From Promethearchaeota archaeon (GTDB lineage Archaea; Asgardarchaeota; Lokiarchaeia; Sigynarchaeales; SOKP01): a stretch of DNA of 27,886 bases. Below the pieces are notes generated by a model. The model was not told the DNA's origin, did no database searches, and was given only the letters and a program-made list of their open reading frames with translations. How positions within the stretch are numbered: the stretch's first letter is position 1; each line of letters starts with the position of its first letter. The stretch is from NCBI GenBank assembly GCA_016839905.1, contig JAEOTJ010000416.1, positions 1 through 27,886 of the forward strand, read 5' to 3'. Shown here piece by piece: positions 7,638 to 14,761 of the stretch. The position numbers and the translations under genes were made by a program.

Positions 7638-7673
7638 GGTGTAATATCTTCGTATTACCATACTTTTGTGGTA
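7638..7673 (+). repeat. Double-hairpin repeat (family 2), copy 2
   Basis: The stems are GTAATA/TATTAC around UCUUCG and TACCATA/TGTGGTA, sharing the central TAC. This copy sits about 215 nt beyond the 3' end of the HAD gene and 137 nt upstream of the 427-aa gene, in the otherwise featureless stretch 7502-7887. Confidence 0.7.
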
Positions 7674-7887
7674 TAGTTGTAGTTCTCCTGAATTCTTTTT
7701 TCATTTAATGTTGTTATATTTCTAATCAATATTCATATATATAATTTCTTCATCAACCATATTATAATATCTTAAAGATTTTCCTTTTTTTTTAATTTAT
7801 TCTATAGATTTTTAGATATTGAAAATATACTTACAGTTTGGATATTTACTACACCCTAAAGAAAAATGCGTATTTTTATCATATATT

Positions 7888-8892
7888 TTAGTCTTTAGAA
7901 TGTTCAAGTTTAAGTTTAGGCTCCAAAAATTCTTTTTTTATTAGTATCTGTTTTTTAAAATCACTCTTCTTCTTAAAATAAATATAGGCTCTAAATTGAA
8001 GTTCCTTTTCTAAATTGCGATATATTTTTTTATAAACGGGCATCTCCTTTTCTCCTTCTAATGTTTTCAACTCTTTTCTTATTAAAATCACGTCTTTCTT
8101 TGATTTCTTATAAGATCTTTTTGAATTTTTATACTCTTTATACTTTTCTGATATATCATCGCGGGTGCTCTCGGTTATTTCTTCTATCCCTAAATCACTT
8201 AAATACCCTTGAAATTGTGTAAATGACTCAAATCGTATCGTATTAATTCCAAGTTTTGCCGCTGGAACGAGATTTATGAGTTTATCGTCGATGAAAATTG
8301 CTTCTTTCGGTTTTGAATTCAATTTATTTAAAACATATTTGTAATTTTCTATATCTGGTTTTCGCAAGTTTATTTCATTTGATAGAAATACTTTGTCAAA
8401 TAAATCAAAGAATCCATTAAGTTCATTACTTATTGCGTGAATTTCATACGTGTTTGACATTAAACTTACGTGATATCCTGCGCTATGTAGTCTTTTTACA
8501 ATCTTTTCCATTTTTGGAGATATTTGTGTTAATTCTGAATACTTTTGGAACCAAAAATCTAAATATGGCTGGACATCTACTTCCTTTGGATTCTCCGTTT
8601 TGGTAGTATAAAACTTTTTAATTAAATCCTCTAAAAATTCTTTTGTCGTTAATCGCCCTGAACTTAATCGCCTTCTTGTTTTCATAACATGAGGATGGTG
8701 TTTTAAGATTGTAATACCTAAATCCTCGTTAATTAAAGTTAAAACTTTAGGAACCATTTGAGCCCCCTTTACCATGACACCACCAAAATCAAAGATCCAG
8801 TGTTTAAGGTGATACATATTTACTTTTTGGGGACGGTATACCTTGGCATCATAATATATCTTATCCTTCTTATACTTTTCTTCAAATCTCAT
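7888..8892 (-). CDS. HAD-family hydrolase with a basic coiled-coil C-terminus
   Basis: This is a haloacid-dehalogenase-fold hydrolase, probably a phosphatase of the HAD-IA group. Motif I is IFDFGGVMV (33-41) with nucleophile D35; the usual second Asp is Gly, as in several HAD-IA proteins. Motif II is SLMSNT (143-148), motif III is K178 in LRKPDIENYKYVL, and motif IV is FIDDK (200-204). The core ends near 235. Residues 240-334 are an unusual lysine/glutamate-rich, probably coiled-coil tail not standard for the family. The ATG at 8892 is used; M26 just before the HAD core is another possible start. It lies 45 nt after the duplicated charged protein on the same strand and may share its mRNA. The substrate is unknown. 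Confidence 0.85.
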   Translation of the reverse strand: MRFEEKYKKDKIYYDAKVYRPQKVNMYHLKHWIFDFGGVMVKGAQMVPKVLTLINEDLGITILKHHPHVMKTRRRLSSGRLTTKEFLEDLIKKFYTTKTENPKEVDVQPYLDFWFQKYSELTQISPKMEKIVKRLHSAGYHVSLMSNTYEIHAISNELNGFFDLFDKVFLSNEINLRKPDIENYKYVLNKLNSKPKEAIFIDDKLINLVPAAKLGINTIRFESFTQFQGYLSDLGIEEITESTRDDISEKYKEYKNSKRSYKKSKKDVILIRKELKTLEGEKEMPVYKKIYRNLEKELQFRAYIYFKKKSDFKKQILIKKEFLEPKLKLEHSKD

Positions 8893-8937
8893 TCAAATCT
8901 TTTTCTATACTTTGGTAACTTCCTTTTTTTTAAGAGA

Positions 8938-9264
8938 TCATGAATCATATAATTCTTCATGGAATTCGTTATCATTTTCACCATTTACCTTATCTTCATC
9001 TTCTTTTTTATTCCAGTCATTGTCCTCTTCTTTTGTTTTCCTTTCTTCACGGTTCTTATTCCTCTCATTCCATTCGTCCGTTTTCATTTTTTTGTGATTC
9101 ATCGACACGTTTTCATGGAAATTGTCTTCATCTTCTTTCTCCGCTTCCACGTCTTTTTCATCCCAATCATTAACTTCCGCTATTTCATCCATTTTTTCAC
9201 GCTTTCTATTCCTCAAATTCCATTTAAACGTTTTCATTTTTTTAGCAATTTTAATTTTTTTCAT
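8938..9264 (-). CDS. Charged low-complexity protein with an internal duplication
   Basis: This protein of about 108 residues consists of a short lysine-rich start and two copies of a unit of about 50 residues. Shared positions are MKT..WN.RN..RE near each unit's start, NDW in the middle and N.FHE at the end. The duplication is also visible in the DNA, roughly 9001-9093 against 9147-9242. It is nearly all Lys, Glu, Asp, Asn and Arg and probably disordered. The start at 9264 is chosen over 9282 because GGAG lies 8 nt before it. It precedes the HAD gene by 45 nt on the same strand. I do not recognise it. Long open frames on the opposite strand are shadows of this composition. Confidence 0.5.
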   Translation of the reverse strand: MKKIKIAKKMKTFKWNLRNRKREKMDEIAEVNDWDEKDVEAEKEDEDNFHENVSMNHKKMKTDEWNERNKNREERKTKEEDNDWNKKEDEDKVNGENDNEFHEELYDS

Positions 9265-9402
9265 TTTTTTATCTCCTACCATTTTTTCTACACATTAATC
9301 AAATCTCATTTACTCTTCTTAAATCTAATTATTATAACTTATAGATTTCTAAATGTTACTTCTTTTAACCAGAGATTGCCACGATTTTTTCGAGTAAATG
9401 AA

Positions 9403-9435
9403 GTAATATCTTCGGATTACCATACTTTTGTGGTA
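9403..9435 (+). repeat. Double-hairpin repeat (family 2), copy 3
   Basis: This copy reads GTAATATCTTCGGATTAC and then the conserved second hairpin TACCATA/TGTGGTA. One change (T to G) reduces the first stem to GTAAT/ATTAC but creates an alternative C(UUCG)G tetraloop. It lies between the start of the charged minus-strand gene and the prenyltransferase-like pseudogene. The rest of 9283-9578 is AT-rich and shows nothing else. Confidence 0.65.
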
Positions 9436-9578
9436 TTCATGTTTCCCAGATATAACTTTAATGATTAATCTTTATCATTTTATGAGTTAATCTAATATAT
9501 AAATATTTAGGTATAATTTTTCCTGAATCTAAATTTTCAAATGGAAATCCCCAAAAACCAACATTTTTTTCTATTTAA

Positions 9579-10112
9579 GGCTTTTTTAATTCATTAAATA
9601 ACAATTACATCTTCGCCGATCAAATTGAAACCTTTAGACAGCTGGGATATCTTGTCCATGAGTACGGCTTCAATAAAAACCACTCCGCTATCAAAAAAGC
9701 GGCCGATTTTCTATTCTCCAAGCAAACTGACGATGGTGATTTTCGAGGGATCTACGCCACACAATACTCTCCTAATTATTCTGCGATGATTTTAGAACTT
9801 TTAATTCTTGTGGGATTTGAAAAAGACCCAAGAACTAAGAAATGTTTAGACTGGCCCCTTACCTTGAGAAAAAATGACGATGGTTGGACACTCGCACAGC
9901 GAACCATTAAAATGAGATGGCAAGATGCCTTTGCACGACCAGAACCGCTAGAACCCGATAGATCCAAACCGCACGCTCATTTAATTACAGGTGCCGTAAT
10001 ACGACCCTTCTCCTTACATTCAGAATATAAGGACCGCGAGGAAATACAATTGGCAGGTAGATTATTATTTGGGAGATTTTTTGAAAACGATAAACATGCT
10101 GATAAAAAAGAT
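9579..10112 (+). pseudogene. Prenyltransferase/squalene-oxidase-repeat-like protein, 5' part
   Basis: This frame is open from 9579 with no start codon before an internal ATG at 9786, so the 5' end is lost or altered. It encodes an alpha-alpha-barrel repeat protein: AADFLFSKQTDDGDFRG, YATQYSPNYSAMILELLI, LRKNDDGWTL and PHAHLITGAVIRPFS, the repeat style of terpene-cyclase-like proteins (QxxDG turns). Such proteins act on isoprenoids or are uncharacterised relatives. The frame ends at TAA, the first three bases of the inserted element at 10113. The protein resumes past the element at 10957 (HADKKD joined to KSYWTK). The DNA is richer in GC than its surroundings. Confidence 0.75.
10106..10112 (+). 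repeat. Left copy of a 7-bp target-site duplication
   Basis: AAAAGAT lies immediately left of the inserted element and recurs immediately right of it at 10957-10963. Removing the element and one copy restores an in-frame codon series for A-D-K-K-D-K-S-Y-W-T-K, which fits the protein family and supports these boundaries. Confidence 0.7.
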
Positions 10113-10118
10113 TAAGAT

Positions 10119-10136
10119 CATACCAAATTCAGTGGT
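10119..10136 (+). repeat. Left terminal inverted repeat
   Basis: CATACCAAATTCAGTGGT is the exact reverse complement of 10934-10951. It lies 6 bp inside the inferred left boundary. Confidence 0.8.
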
Positions 10137-10193
10137 CTTAAATCTATCCATAAAGAAAAGAAAAGTATTACTTCTTTATTTAAAGGCTTATTT

Positions 10194-10727
10194 TTATTTT
10201 TTATATTTTCTTCTCGTAAGTAATATGCTAACAATACAGGTTACAGCTCCAATGACCAAGCCATAAATTAATCCCAAAATGAATGCACCAGGTCCTTCAT
10301 TCTTAACTAAGATTAAAAACGCATTATAAACTAATAAGTCTTCACTTCCATCGTTAATCACAACTAAGATACAAGAACCAGGTTGAATCTCATTCGTTTC
10401 TTTTTTCGCTCCACTAATATTTAAATGTTGTTCTAAAATATTATATAACTCCACATCACTAATATCATCATTTTCTTTTAATTGATCAAGACCATTTGAA
10501 GTTAAAAGATATACATCTAAATTAGCATCAGATTTATTCACCTGTGCATAATATATTACCGTATCTCCCTCATTTAATACATTAACTGGAGATGAGTAAA
10601 AATAATCTCCTGGACTTAATGGTATACTCATATTAGAGGATCCTGTAGCTTGAACATCGCTTGTAAAAATGAACAATGCTGGACTTAAAAAACAAACTAT
10701 CAATAATAAATGCTTTTTATATTTCAT
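10194..10727 (-). CDS. Secreted, single-pass membrane protein (transposon cargo)
   Basis: This 177-residue protein has a clear signal peptide (KKHLLLIVCFLSPALFIFTS, residues about 4-23), an extracellular domain of about 120 residues, one C-terminal membrane helix (about 147-170) and a basic cytoplasmic anchor (RRKYKK). The outer domain (LSPGDYFYSSPVNVLNEGDT, then QPGSCILVVINDGSEDLLVYNAF) looks like a small beta-sandwich of the kind that senses or binds ligands at the surface. I do not recognise the family. It is the only gene inside the element at 10113-10956, 58 nt from the left repeat and about 206 nt from the right, and has no disabling mutation. Its benefit to the element or host is unknown. 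Confidence 0.75.
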   Translation of the reverse strand: MKYKKHLLLIVCFLSPALFIFTSDVQATGSSNMSIPLSPGDYFYSSPVNVLNEGDTVIYYAQVNKSDANLDVYLLTSNGLDQLKENDDISDVELYNILEQHLNISGAKKETNEIQPGSCILVVINDGSEDLLVYNAFLILVKNEGPGAFILGLIYGLVIGAVTCIVSILLTRRKYKK

Positions 10728-10933
10728 CTTTTTTTCGATCTCTATTTTTAAAAATTAATTTAGTAAATACAAATTTGTTTCATCATTTAAAAGAATTTTC
10801 TTAAATGTATGATTTCTATTCAAGATATACTTAAAATCACTCTTTTTCTATCTTTTCTATGGATAATTACTCTTGATCTTCATTAAATAATTAAAGCTCC
10901 CAATTAATCATATATTTTTAACTTGCTTTTCTC

Positions 10934-10951
10934 ACCACTGAATTTGGTATG
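10934..10951 (-). repeat. Right terminal inverted repeat
   Basis: ACCACTGAATTTGGTATG on the + strand is the exact reverse complement of 10119-10136. It lies 5 bp inside the inferred right boundary of the element. Confidence 0.8.
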
Positions 10952-10956
10952 CGATC

Positions 10957-10963
10957 AAAAGAT
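10957..10963 (+). repeat. Right copy of the 7-bp target-site duplication
   Basis: The AAAAGAT right of the element matches 10106-10112. Confidence 0.7.
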
Positions 10964-11211
10964 AAAAGCTACTGGACAAAAATAATTTCCCTTTCTGGTT
11001 TAACGATCTCATATCGGCATTAATCGCCATCGCTCGTCTTGGATTCACTAGAAAAGAGCCTAAAATTCAAGAAGCGCTAGATTGTTTTATAATGGAATAA
11101 AAAGACGATGGTGCCTGGAATGTCAAAGTACTTCGACCGGGAGGAGATAAAGATATTTAACTCTGGATGGTATTAAATATTTGTAGAATACTTAAAAACT
11201 TTCATGAGTAG
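10961..11211 (+). pseudogene. Prenyltransferase/squalene-oxidase-repeat-like protein, 3' part
   Basis: This continues the pseudogene left of the inserted element. It reads DKSYWTK, then after a one-base deletion near 10982-10986 shifts to FPFWFNDLISALIAIARLGF and EPKIQEALDCFIME, then a TAA at 11098-11100 where the family has Gln, then KDDGAWNVKVLRPGGDKDI, a second TAA at 11158-11160, and LWMVLNICRILKNF to a stop at 11209-11211. The frameshift and two nonsense changes show decay beyond the insertion itself. Nothing more is seen from 11212 to the zinc-finger gene. Confidence 0.7.
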
Positions 11212-11264
11212 TTAATAATATCATGTAAAAAATCTTTTAAAAAATCCTAACAATAAAATTGCTC

Positions 11265-11753
11265 ATGCAAAATGAAAACGCAGGACGTTCAAGAACCATA
11301 AAATGCCCTCAATGTGAGCGAAAGTTTAAAAGTAAACGGGCCTTAAAGCAGCATCAACAAGCGCTACATGAGAAAGCATTCAAATGTAAGTTTTGTAATA
11401 AAACATTCAAAACAGGTGGTTCTTTGGCTCAGCACATTACTGATAAACACCGCAAGACCTTTGAATGTTTGCATTGTCCTAGAAAATTCTTCTCAAATGA
11501 AGAATTGATTCAGCATGCAAAAGAAATGCATCAACCCGAAAGGGTAAGAGTTAACCCGCCTGCTAAATCTGATATAATTATTAGAAATCCAAGCAAGGAC
11601 GCAATAGATGAAGTATCAGGGTTTAAATGTCCACGTTGTGGGAGCGAAAAAGCGATCTATAATCAAGCCAGCGCGCCCTTATATTCAAAACGATCTCATC
11701 TTTTCATAGTATGTTCGATCTGTGGAAAAGGTTTCAGAGACACGGACTATTAA
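11265..11753 (+). CDS. Three-finger C2H2 zinc-finger protein
   Basis: Counting from an upstream TTG at 11259, three tandem classical C2H2 fingers are visible: C16/C19/H32/H37, C43/C46/H59/H64 and C70/C73/H86/H91, with finger-like cores (ALKQH, SLAQH, ELIQH). A linker (about 92-121) leads to a second zinc site of two CxxC pairs, CPRCG (124-128) and CSICG (152-156). Three classical fingers in tandem usually bind DNA or RNA in a sequence-specific way. Such arrays are typical of eukaryotes and rarer in archaea. The ATG at 11265 is preferred to the TTG. It stands alone, downstream of the pseudogene. The target is unknown. Confidence 0.85.
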   Translation: MQNENAGRSRTIKCPQCERKFKSKRALKQHQQALHEKAFKCKFCNKTFKTGGSLAQHITDKHRKTFECLHCPRKFFSNEELIQHAKEMHQPERVRVNPPAKSDIIIRNPSKDAIDEVSGFKCPRCGSEKAIYNQASAPLYSKRSHLFIVCSICGKGFRDTDY

Positions 11754-11830
11754 ATAATCTTTTTCCCATTGAGTTTATTATCAAATCTCAAAAAAAATCA
11801 ATAGATTAAAAATTTTTTTTAATTTTCACT

Positions 11831-11923
11831 TAATCCAGATGATTTTCCCTCAGTTTTATATGTGTAAAGAAGAACATTATTATTAGGAAATTAAATAAAT
11901 ATCCGTTTATTACCAAAAATGCT
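11831..11923 (+). repeat. Dispersed element family 1, copy B (5' two thirds)
   Basis: This copy matches the full copies from AATCCAGATG through TTTTATATGTGTAAAGAAGAA, ATTATTAGGAAATTAAATAA and ATCCGTTTATTACCAAAAAT to GCT, then diverges before the GC-richer half. It ends 52 nt before the TTG start of the LRR-TPR gene and probably forms part of its promoter or leader. The TTTTATATG could be the TATA box. Confidence 0.75.
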
Positions 11924-11974
11924 TAATTATTATAATATAGATAATTTACTCTTAAGTATCAGAGCGATAATTTC

Positions 11975-13819
11975 TTGGCACATGTAACTTATAAGGGGAA
12001 AAAAATTGATGTTAAAAATAATATCTTAGATTTATCTAATAGATGGATTGAAGATATAACCGACATTAAAGGATTAAATCAATTAACTGAATTACATGAA
12101 TTAAATCTTAATAGTAATCACATTACTATGATCAAAGGGTTAGAAAACCTTAAAGAATTACAAAAATTGTCCCTTTATTGGAATGGTATTTCAGAGATTC
12201 GAGGTTTGGAGAATCTTATTAATTTAGAGATATTAAATATCAGTAATCCTAGGGCATATTTATCATATGATCGTTCAGGGGATGCTTATCTTCAATCTAG
12301 AAATTATATTTCACCAATTAGTGAAATTAAAGGATTGGAAAACTTAGTTAAATTAAAAGTATTAAACCTTAAGGGAAATGGAATTAGAATCATTAAAGGA
12401 TTGGAAAACCTAACCAATCTTAAAAAACTTAATCTTAGTAAGAATGAAATTAGAACAATTCAAGGATTAGAAAACCTAACCAATCTTGAAAAACTAAATC
12501 TTAGTGAGAATAAAATTACTACAATAACTGGATTAAGTACTTTATCAAACTTAAGAGTGTTATATGTAGATCGGAAACATAGGGAAAAATACCTGCGCCC
12601 ATTGACTCATAAATATTTTCCCATAAAGGGCTTAAAAAAACTTAAAAACCTAATGAAAATAGATATCAAATGTAATTGGGAATTTGAAATTAATGATTAT
12701 ATCAGAGTCAAATTACCAGGAGGTACAAGAGAACCAACAGTCTATATAGCTGGTAAGCGATATCGGGATTGTGTATATCTAGCATATAACACCCCTACAG
12801 AAAAATATGAGTATGTGGATGAGATTAATTCGATGGACGATATACAGATAAAGGAAGTCTTTGCAGGAAGAAACGATCCCGAAGAGAGATTTTGGGGAAT
12901 TTGCTCAAATTTACAAGCGTGGGCAGAAGATAATTACAATACTAATCTTCTTTCTAGATTTCTAGCCTTTCCATTATTGAAAAAATTAACTGAAGCGGGG
13001 CATCCCATTGCTAAAAGCGTATTTAAAGACGAGATTGCTAAGAGATTTAAAAGTGGTCATGTTCATGTGGCTATATTTTTATTAGAAGAGGGATACATAG
13101 ATTTTTTCAATGATGAAGAAAAAGAGATATTATTTAAAGAAATAGTAAAGACTTTAGAAAATAGGAGTCCCGGTAAGTGGAACAATCTTGGTAACAGATT
13201 TAAGGAAATAGGTCAATTAGATCGTGCTATTGACTCGTATAATAAAGCCCTAGAGTTCGATCCGGATTATAGATATGCTTGTTTCAATCTTGGTCTCATC
13301 TATACAGAAAAAGGTGAGATAGAAAAGGCAATTGAAGCGTATGAACGAGCGGTAGAAATCGACCCAAAATATCATTTAGTCTTTTATAATCTTGCTTTTA
13401 TATATCGTGGTAGAGACGAACTAGATCGGGCTATTAATTCTTTTAAAAGAGTCTTAGAAATCAATCCAGAGCATTTTTATTCATGGTTCAACCTTGGTGA
13501 AGTGTACGATGAAATGGGTGAATTGGATCAGGCTATTGATTCGTATAAAAAGGCCTTAGAGATCAAACCTAATTATCATTTTGCTTTACACAATCTTGGT
13601 ATTGCATATAAGAAGAAAGGGGAATTAGAAAAGGCAATTGAGGTAATTAAACATTCTTTAGAATTCTATCCAGAGGATCATCATGCGTGGAACAATCTAG
13701 GAATGGCCTACGAGAAACAAGGTTCTTTTGATAAAGCGATTGAATGTTATAAGAGAGCTTTAGAAATTAATAAAGAAGACGAAACAGCGTTGGAAAAACT
13801 CAAAAAATTAAAGCCATAG
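11975..13819 (+). CDS. Leucine-rich-repeat / TPR fusion protein
   Basis: This 614-residue cytosolic scaffold is probably a protein-protein interaction platform. Residues of about 15-205 hold SDS22-like 22-residue leucine-rich repeats (GLENLTNLKKLNLS style); two neighbouring repeats are nearly identical, also in DNA. Residues of about 206-395 form a linker domain with VYIAGKRYRDCVYLAYN and FWGICSNLQAWAEDNY, a combination I associate with Lokiarchaeia. Residues of about 399-602 are six consecutive 34-residue TPRs (YNKALEFDPDY and similar). There is no signal peptide. The TTG start at 11975 fits relatives that begin with an MAxVTYKGK-like sequence. Copy B of the family-1 element ends 52 nt upstream. 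Binding partners are unknown. Confidence 0.9.
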   Translation: MAHVTYKGKKIDVKNNILDLSNRWIEDITDIKGLNQLTELHELNLNSNHITMIKGLENLKELQKLSLYWNGISEIRGLENLINLEILNISNPRAYLSYDRSGDAYLQSRNYISPISEIKGLENLVKLKVLNLKGNGIRIIKGLENLTNLKKLNLSKNEIRTIQGLENLTNLEKLNLSENKITTITGLSTLSNLRVLYVDRKHREKYLRPLTHKYFPIKGLKKLKNLMKIDIKCNWEFEINDYIRVKLPGGTREPTVYIAGKRYRDCVYLAYNTPTEKYEYVDEINSMDDIQIKEVFAGRNDPEERFWGICSNLQAWAEDNYNTNLLSRFLAFPLLKKLTEAGHPIAKSVFKDEIAKRFKSGHVHVAIFLLEEGYIDFFNDEEKEILFKEIVKTLENRSPGKWNNLGNRFKEIGQLDRAIDSYNKALEFDPDYRYACFNLGLIYTEKGEIEKAIEAYERAVEIDPKYHLVFYNLAFIYRGRDELDRAINSFKRVLEINPEHFYSWFNLGEVYDEMGELDQAIDSYKKALEIKPNYHFALHNLGIAYKKKGELEKAIEVIKHSLEFYPEDHHAWNNLGMAYEKQGSFDKAIECYKRALEINKEDETALEKLKKLKP

Positions 13820-13881
13820 GGATATTATTTACACCAAAATGAATCCCCATCTTAAAAATTTATAAAGGTAATAACAACATC

Positions 13882-13916
13882 GTAGTATTATCTTCGTATT
13901 ACCATAAGTTGGAGTA
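13882..13916 (+). repeat. Double-hairpin repeat (family 2), copy 4 (divergent)
   Basis: GTAGTATTATCTTCGTATTAC keeps the first stem (GTAGTA/TATTAC) with a 9-nt loop. The second hairpin is weakened to ACCATAAGTTGGAGTAT. It lies about 60 nt past the end of the LRR-TPR gene, where a terminator or 3' processing role would fit. Confidence 0.5.
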
Positions 13917-14016
13917 TAAAAAGCATATATACAGATAAGAATCCCAAAAAATCAAAGCTGAGGGATTATATTAAAAATCGTTATAAATTTAAACCTATAT
14001 TCTTATAATATTATAG

Positions 14017-14214
14017 ATGACGACTATTAAAAAAGAAAAAAAAACAGAGGAAAAAAATCAAGCTAATATCCTCATTAATCCTGAAATTCTTGAGATGGTT
14101 TCATTTGATGTTAATTTCGAAATTCCGCCTAAAGATGAATATGAAATTGAAGTAGAAATTGTAAAAATAACAAAGAATGAATTAAATAAATTAGATTTCG
14201 AGAATCTATTTTGA
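14017..14214 (+). CDS. Small hypothetical protein
   Basis: This 65-residue frame from an ATG has a lysine/glutamate-rich start (KKEKKTEEKNQ) and an acidic, beta-like remainder (ILINPEILEMVSFDVNFEIP, then EIEVEIVKIT). I do not recognise it. It ends 16 nt before the next frame on the same strand, so the two probably form an operon, with the second partner truncated. Confidence 0.5.
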   Translation: MTTIKKEKKTEEKNQANILINPEILEMVSFDVNFEIPPKDEYEIEVEIVKITKNELNKLDFENLF

Positions 14215-14230
14215 TATAGAGGGATTATAC

Positions 14231-14494
14231 GTGTCTGATGACTCATCGTGGTATATCACCTTAGATCCAACTGAACCATTGTCTCAAGGTGAACTGATTA
14301 ATAATTGCCCGGTTATAATACCGCCAAAAAAATTAGACCAAGAAAAATATATGTTAAATGTAAAGCAATATGATGTTATAATAGTCAGTCAATCCTGCGA
14401 TATTGAGCAAGAAAAAATTGATTATATACTTCTCTGTCCTTTCTATACTCTAAATAAACTTGAAAAAATCTCCCCCCTTTTTAAAAAGAGATAA
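14231..14494 (+). pseudogene. Truncated protein with an SQSCDIE motif
   Basis: The frame starts at GTG and encodes 87 residues: LSQGELINNCPVIIPPK, then MLNVKQYDVIIVSQSCDIEQ and IDYILLCPFYTLNKLEKIS. The block V-I-x-SQSCD followed by a hydrophobic strand and CPFY resembles conserved uncharacterised bacterial and archaeal proteins that I recall as about twice this length. The frame stops soon after the CPFY strand near a C6-T5-A5 run (about 14472-14486), a likely frameshift site. Function unknown. It follows the 65-residue frame by 16 nt. Confidence 0.45.
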
Positions 14495-14560
14495 GACATA
14501 TCAGGATTTAGGATTTGTATTCTCAACTATAGGTATTTTAAATTCAATATTAACTATCGA

Positions 14561-14761
14561 CTATCGTTTTATCCATTTGATTATTATATTGTGAATGAAT
14601 TGTTGATTTTGGAAACCATTCTTCCTTATTATTTCTAATTTTATTAAAAGTGCTCTATCTCTTTCATGAATGATTATTCCCTTTAATTTCTTTGTTATTT
14701 TAACCTTAGCAGATATATTAGCGGTGGGAATAGTTATCTTTTGTTCTGTAGATGGATTTCC
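14561..14761 (-). pseudogene. In-frame second copy of a small domain after a TGA stop
   Basis: Directly after the TGA that ends the nuclease gene, the same frame stays open for 66 codons to a TAG at 14563-14561. It reads KKLKGIIIHERDRALLIKLE and then QQFIHNIIIKWIKR. This resembles the last domain of the preceding protein (TKLKGTIRAETNKALLINF, PKQYIYSK, FIIDDWILEE). It is either a second domain copy cut off by a nonsense mutation or the decayed tail of a duplicated gene. No start codon with a Shine-Dalgarno is seen. Confidence 0.5.

Larger units (their letters stand above)
10113..10956. mobile_element. 844-bp non-autonomous transposon with a cargo gene
   Basis: The element splits the prenyltransferase-like gene. 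Its ends carry a perfect 18-bp inverted repeat: CATACCAAATTCAGTGGT at 10119-10136 and its complement at 10934-10951. A few outer bases are also similar (AAGAT at left, CGATC at right). A 7-bp direct repeat AAAAGAT flanks it. No transposase is encoded; the only gene is a minus-strand 177-codon frame for a secreted, membrane-anchored protein. It must have been moved by a transposase acting in trans. Its repeats do not resemble the ends around the transposase gene at 26008. The family is not recognised. Confidence 0.75.

Noticed and set aside
8940..9468. Long + strand frames rich in Phe, Ser and His
   Set aside because: They are the antisense of the lysine/glutamate-rich duplicated protein; their composition follows from that strand and they show no start signal or domain.
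717..13916. Double-hairpin repeats as a CRISPR array
   Set aside because: Only four copies, separated by 1.7 to 7 kb, with no regular spacers and no cas genes.
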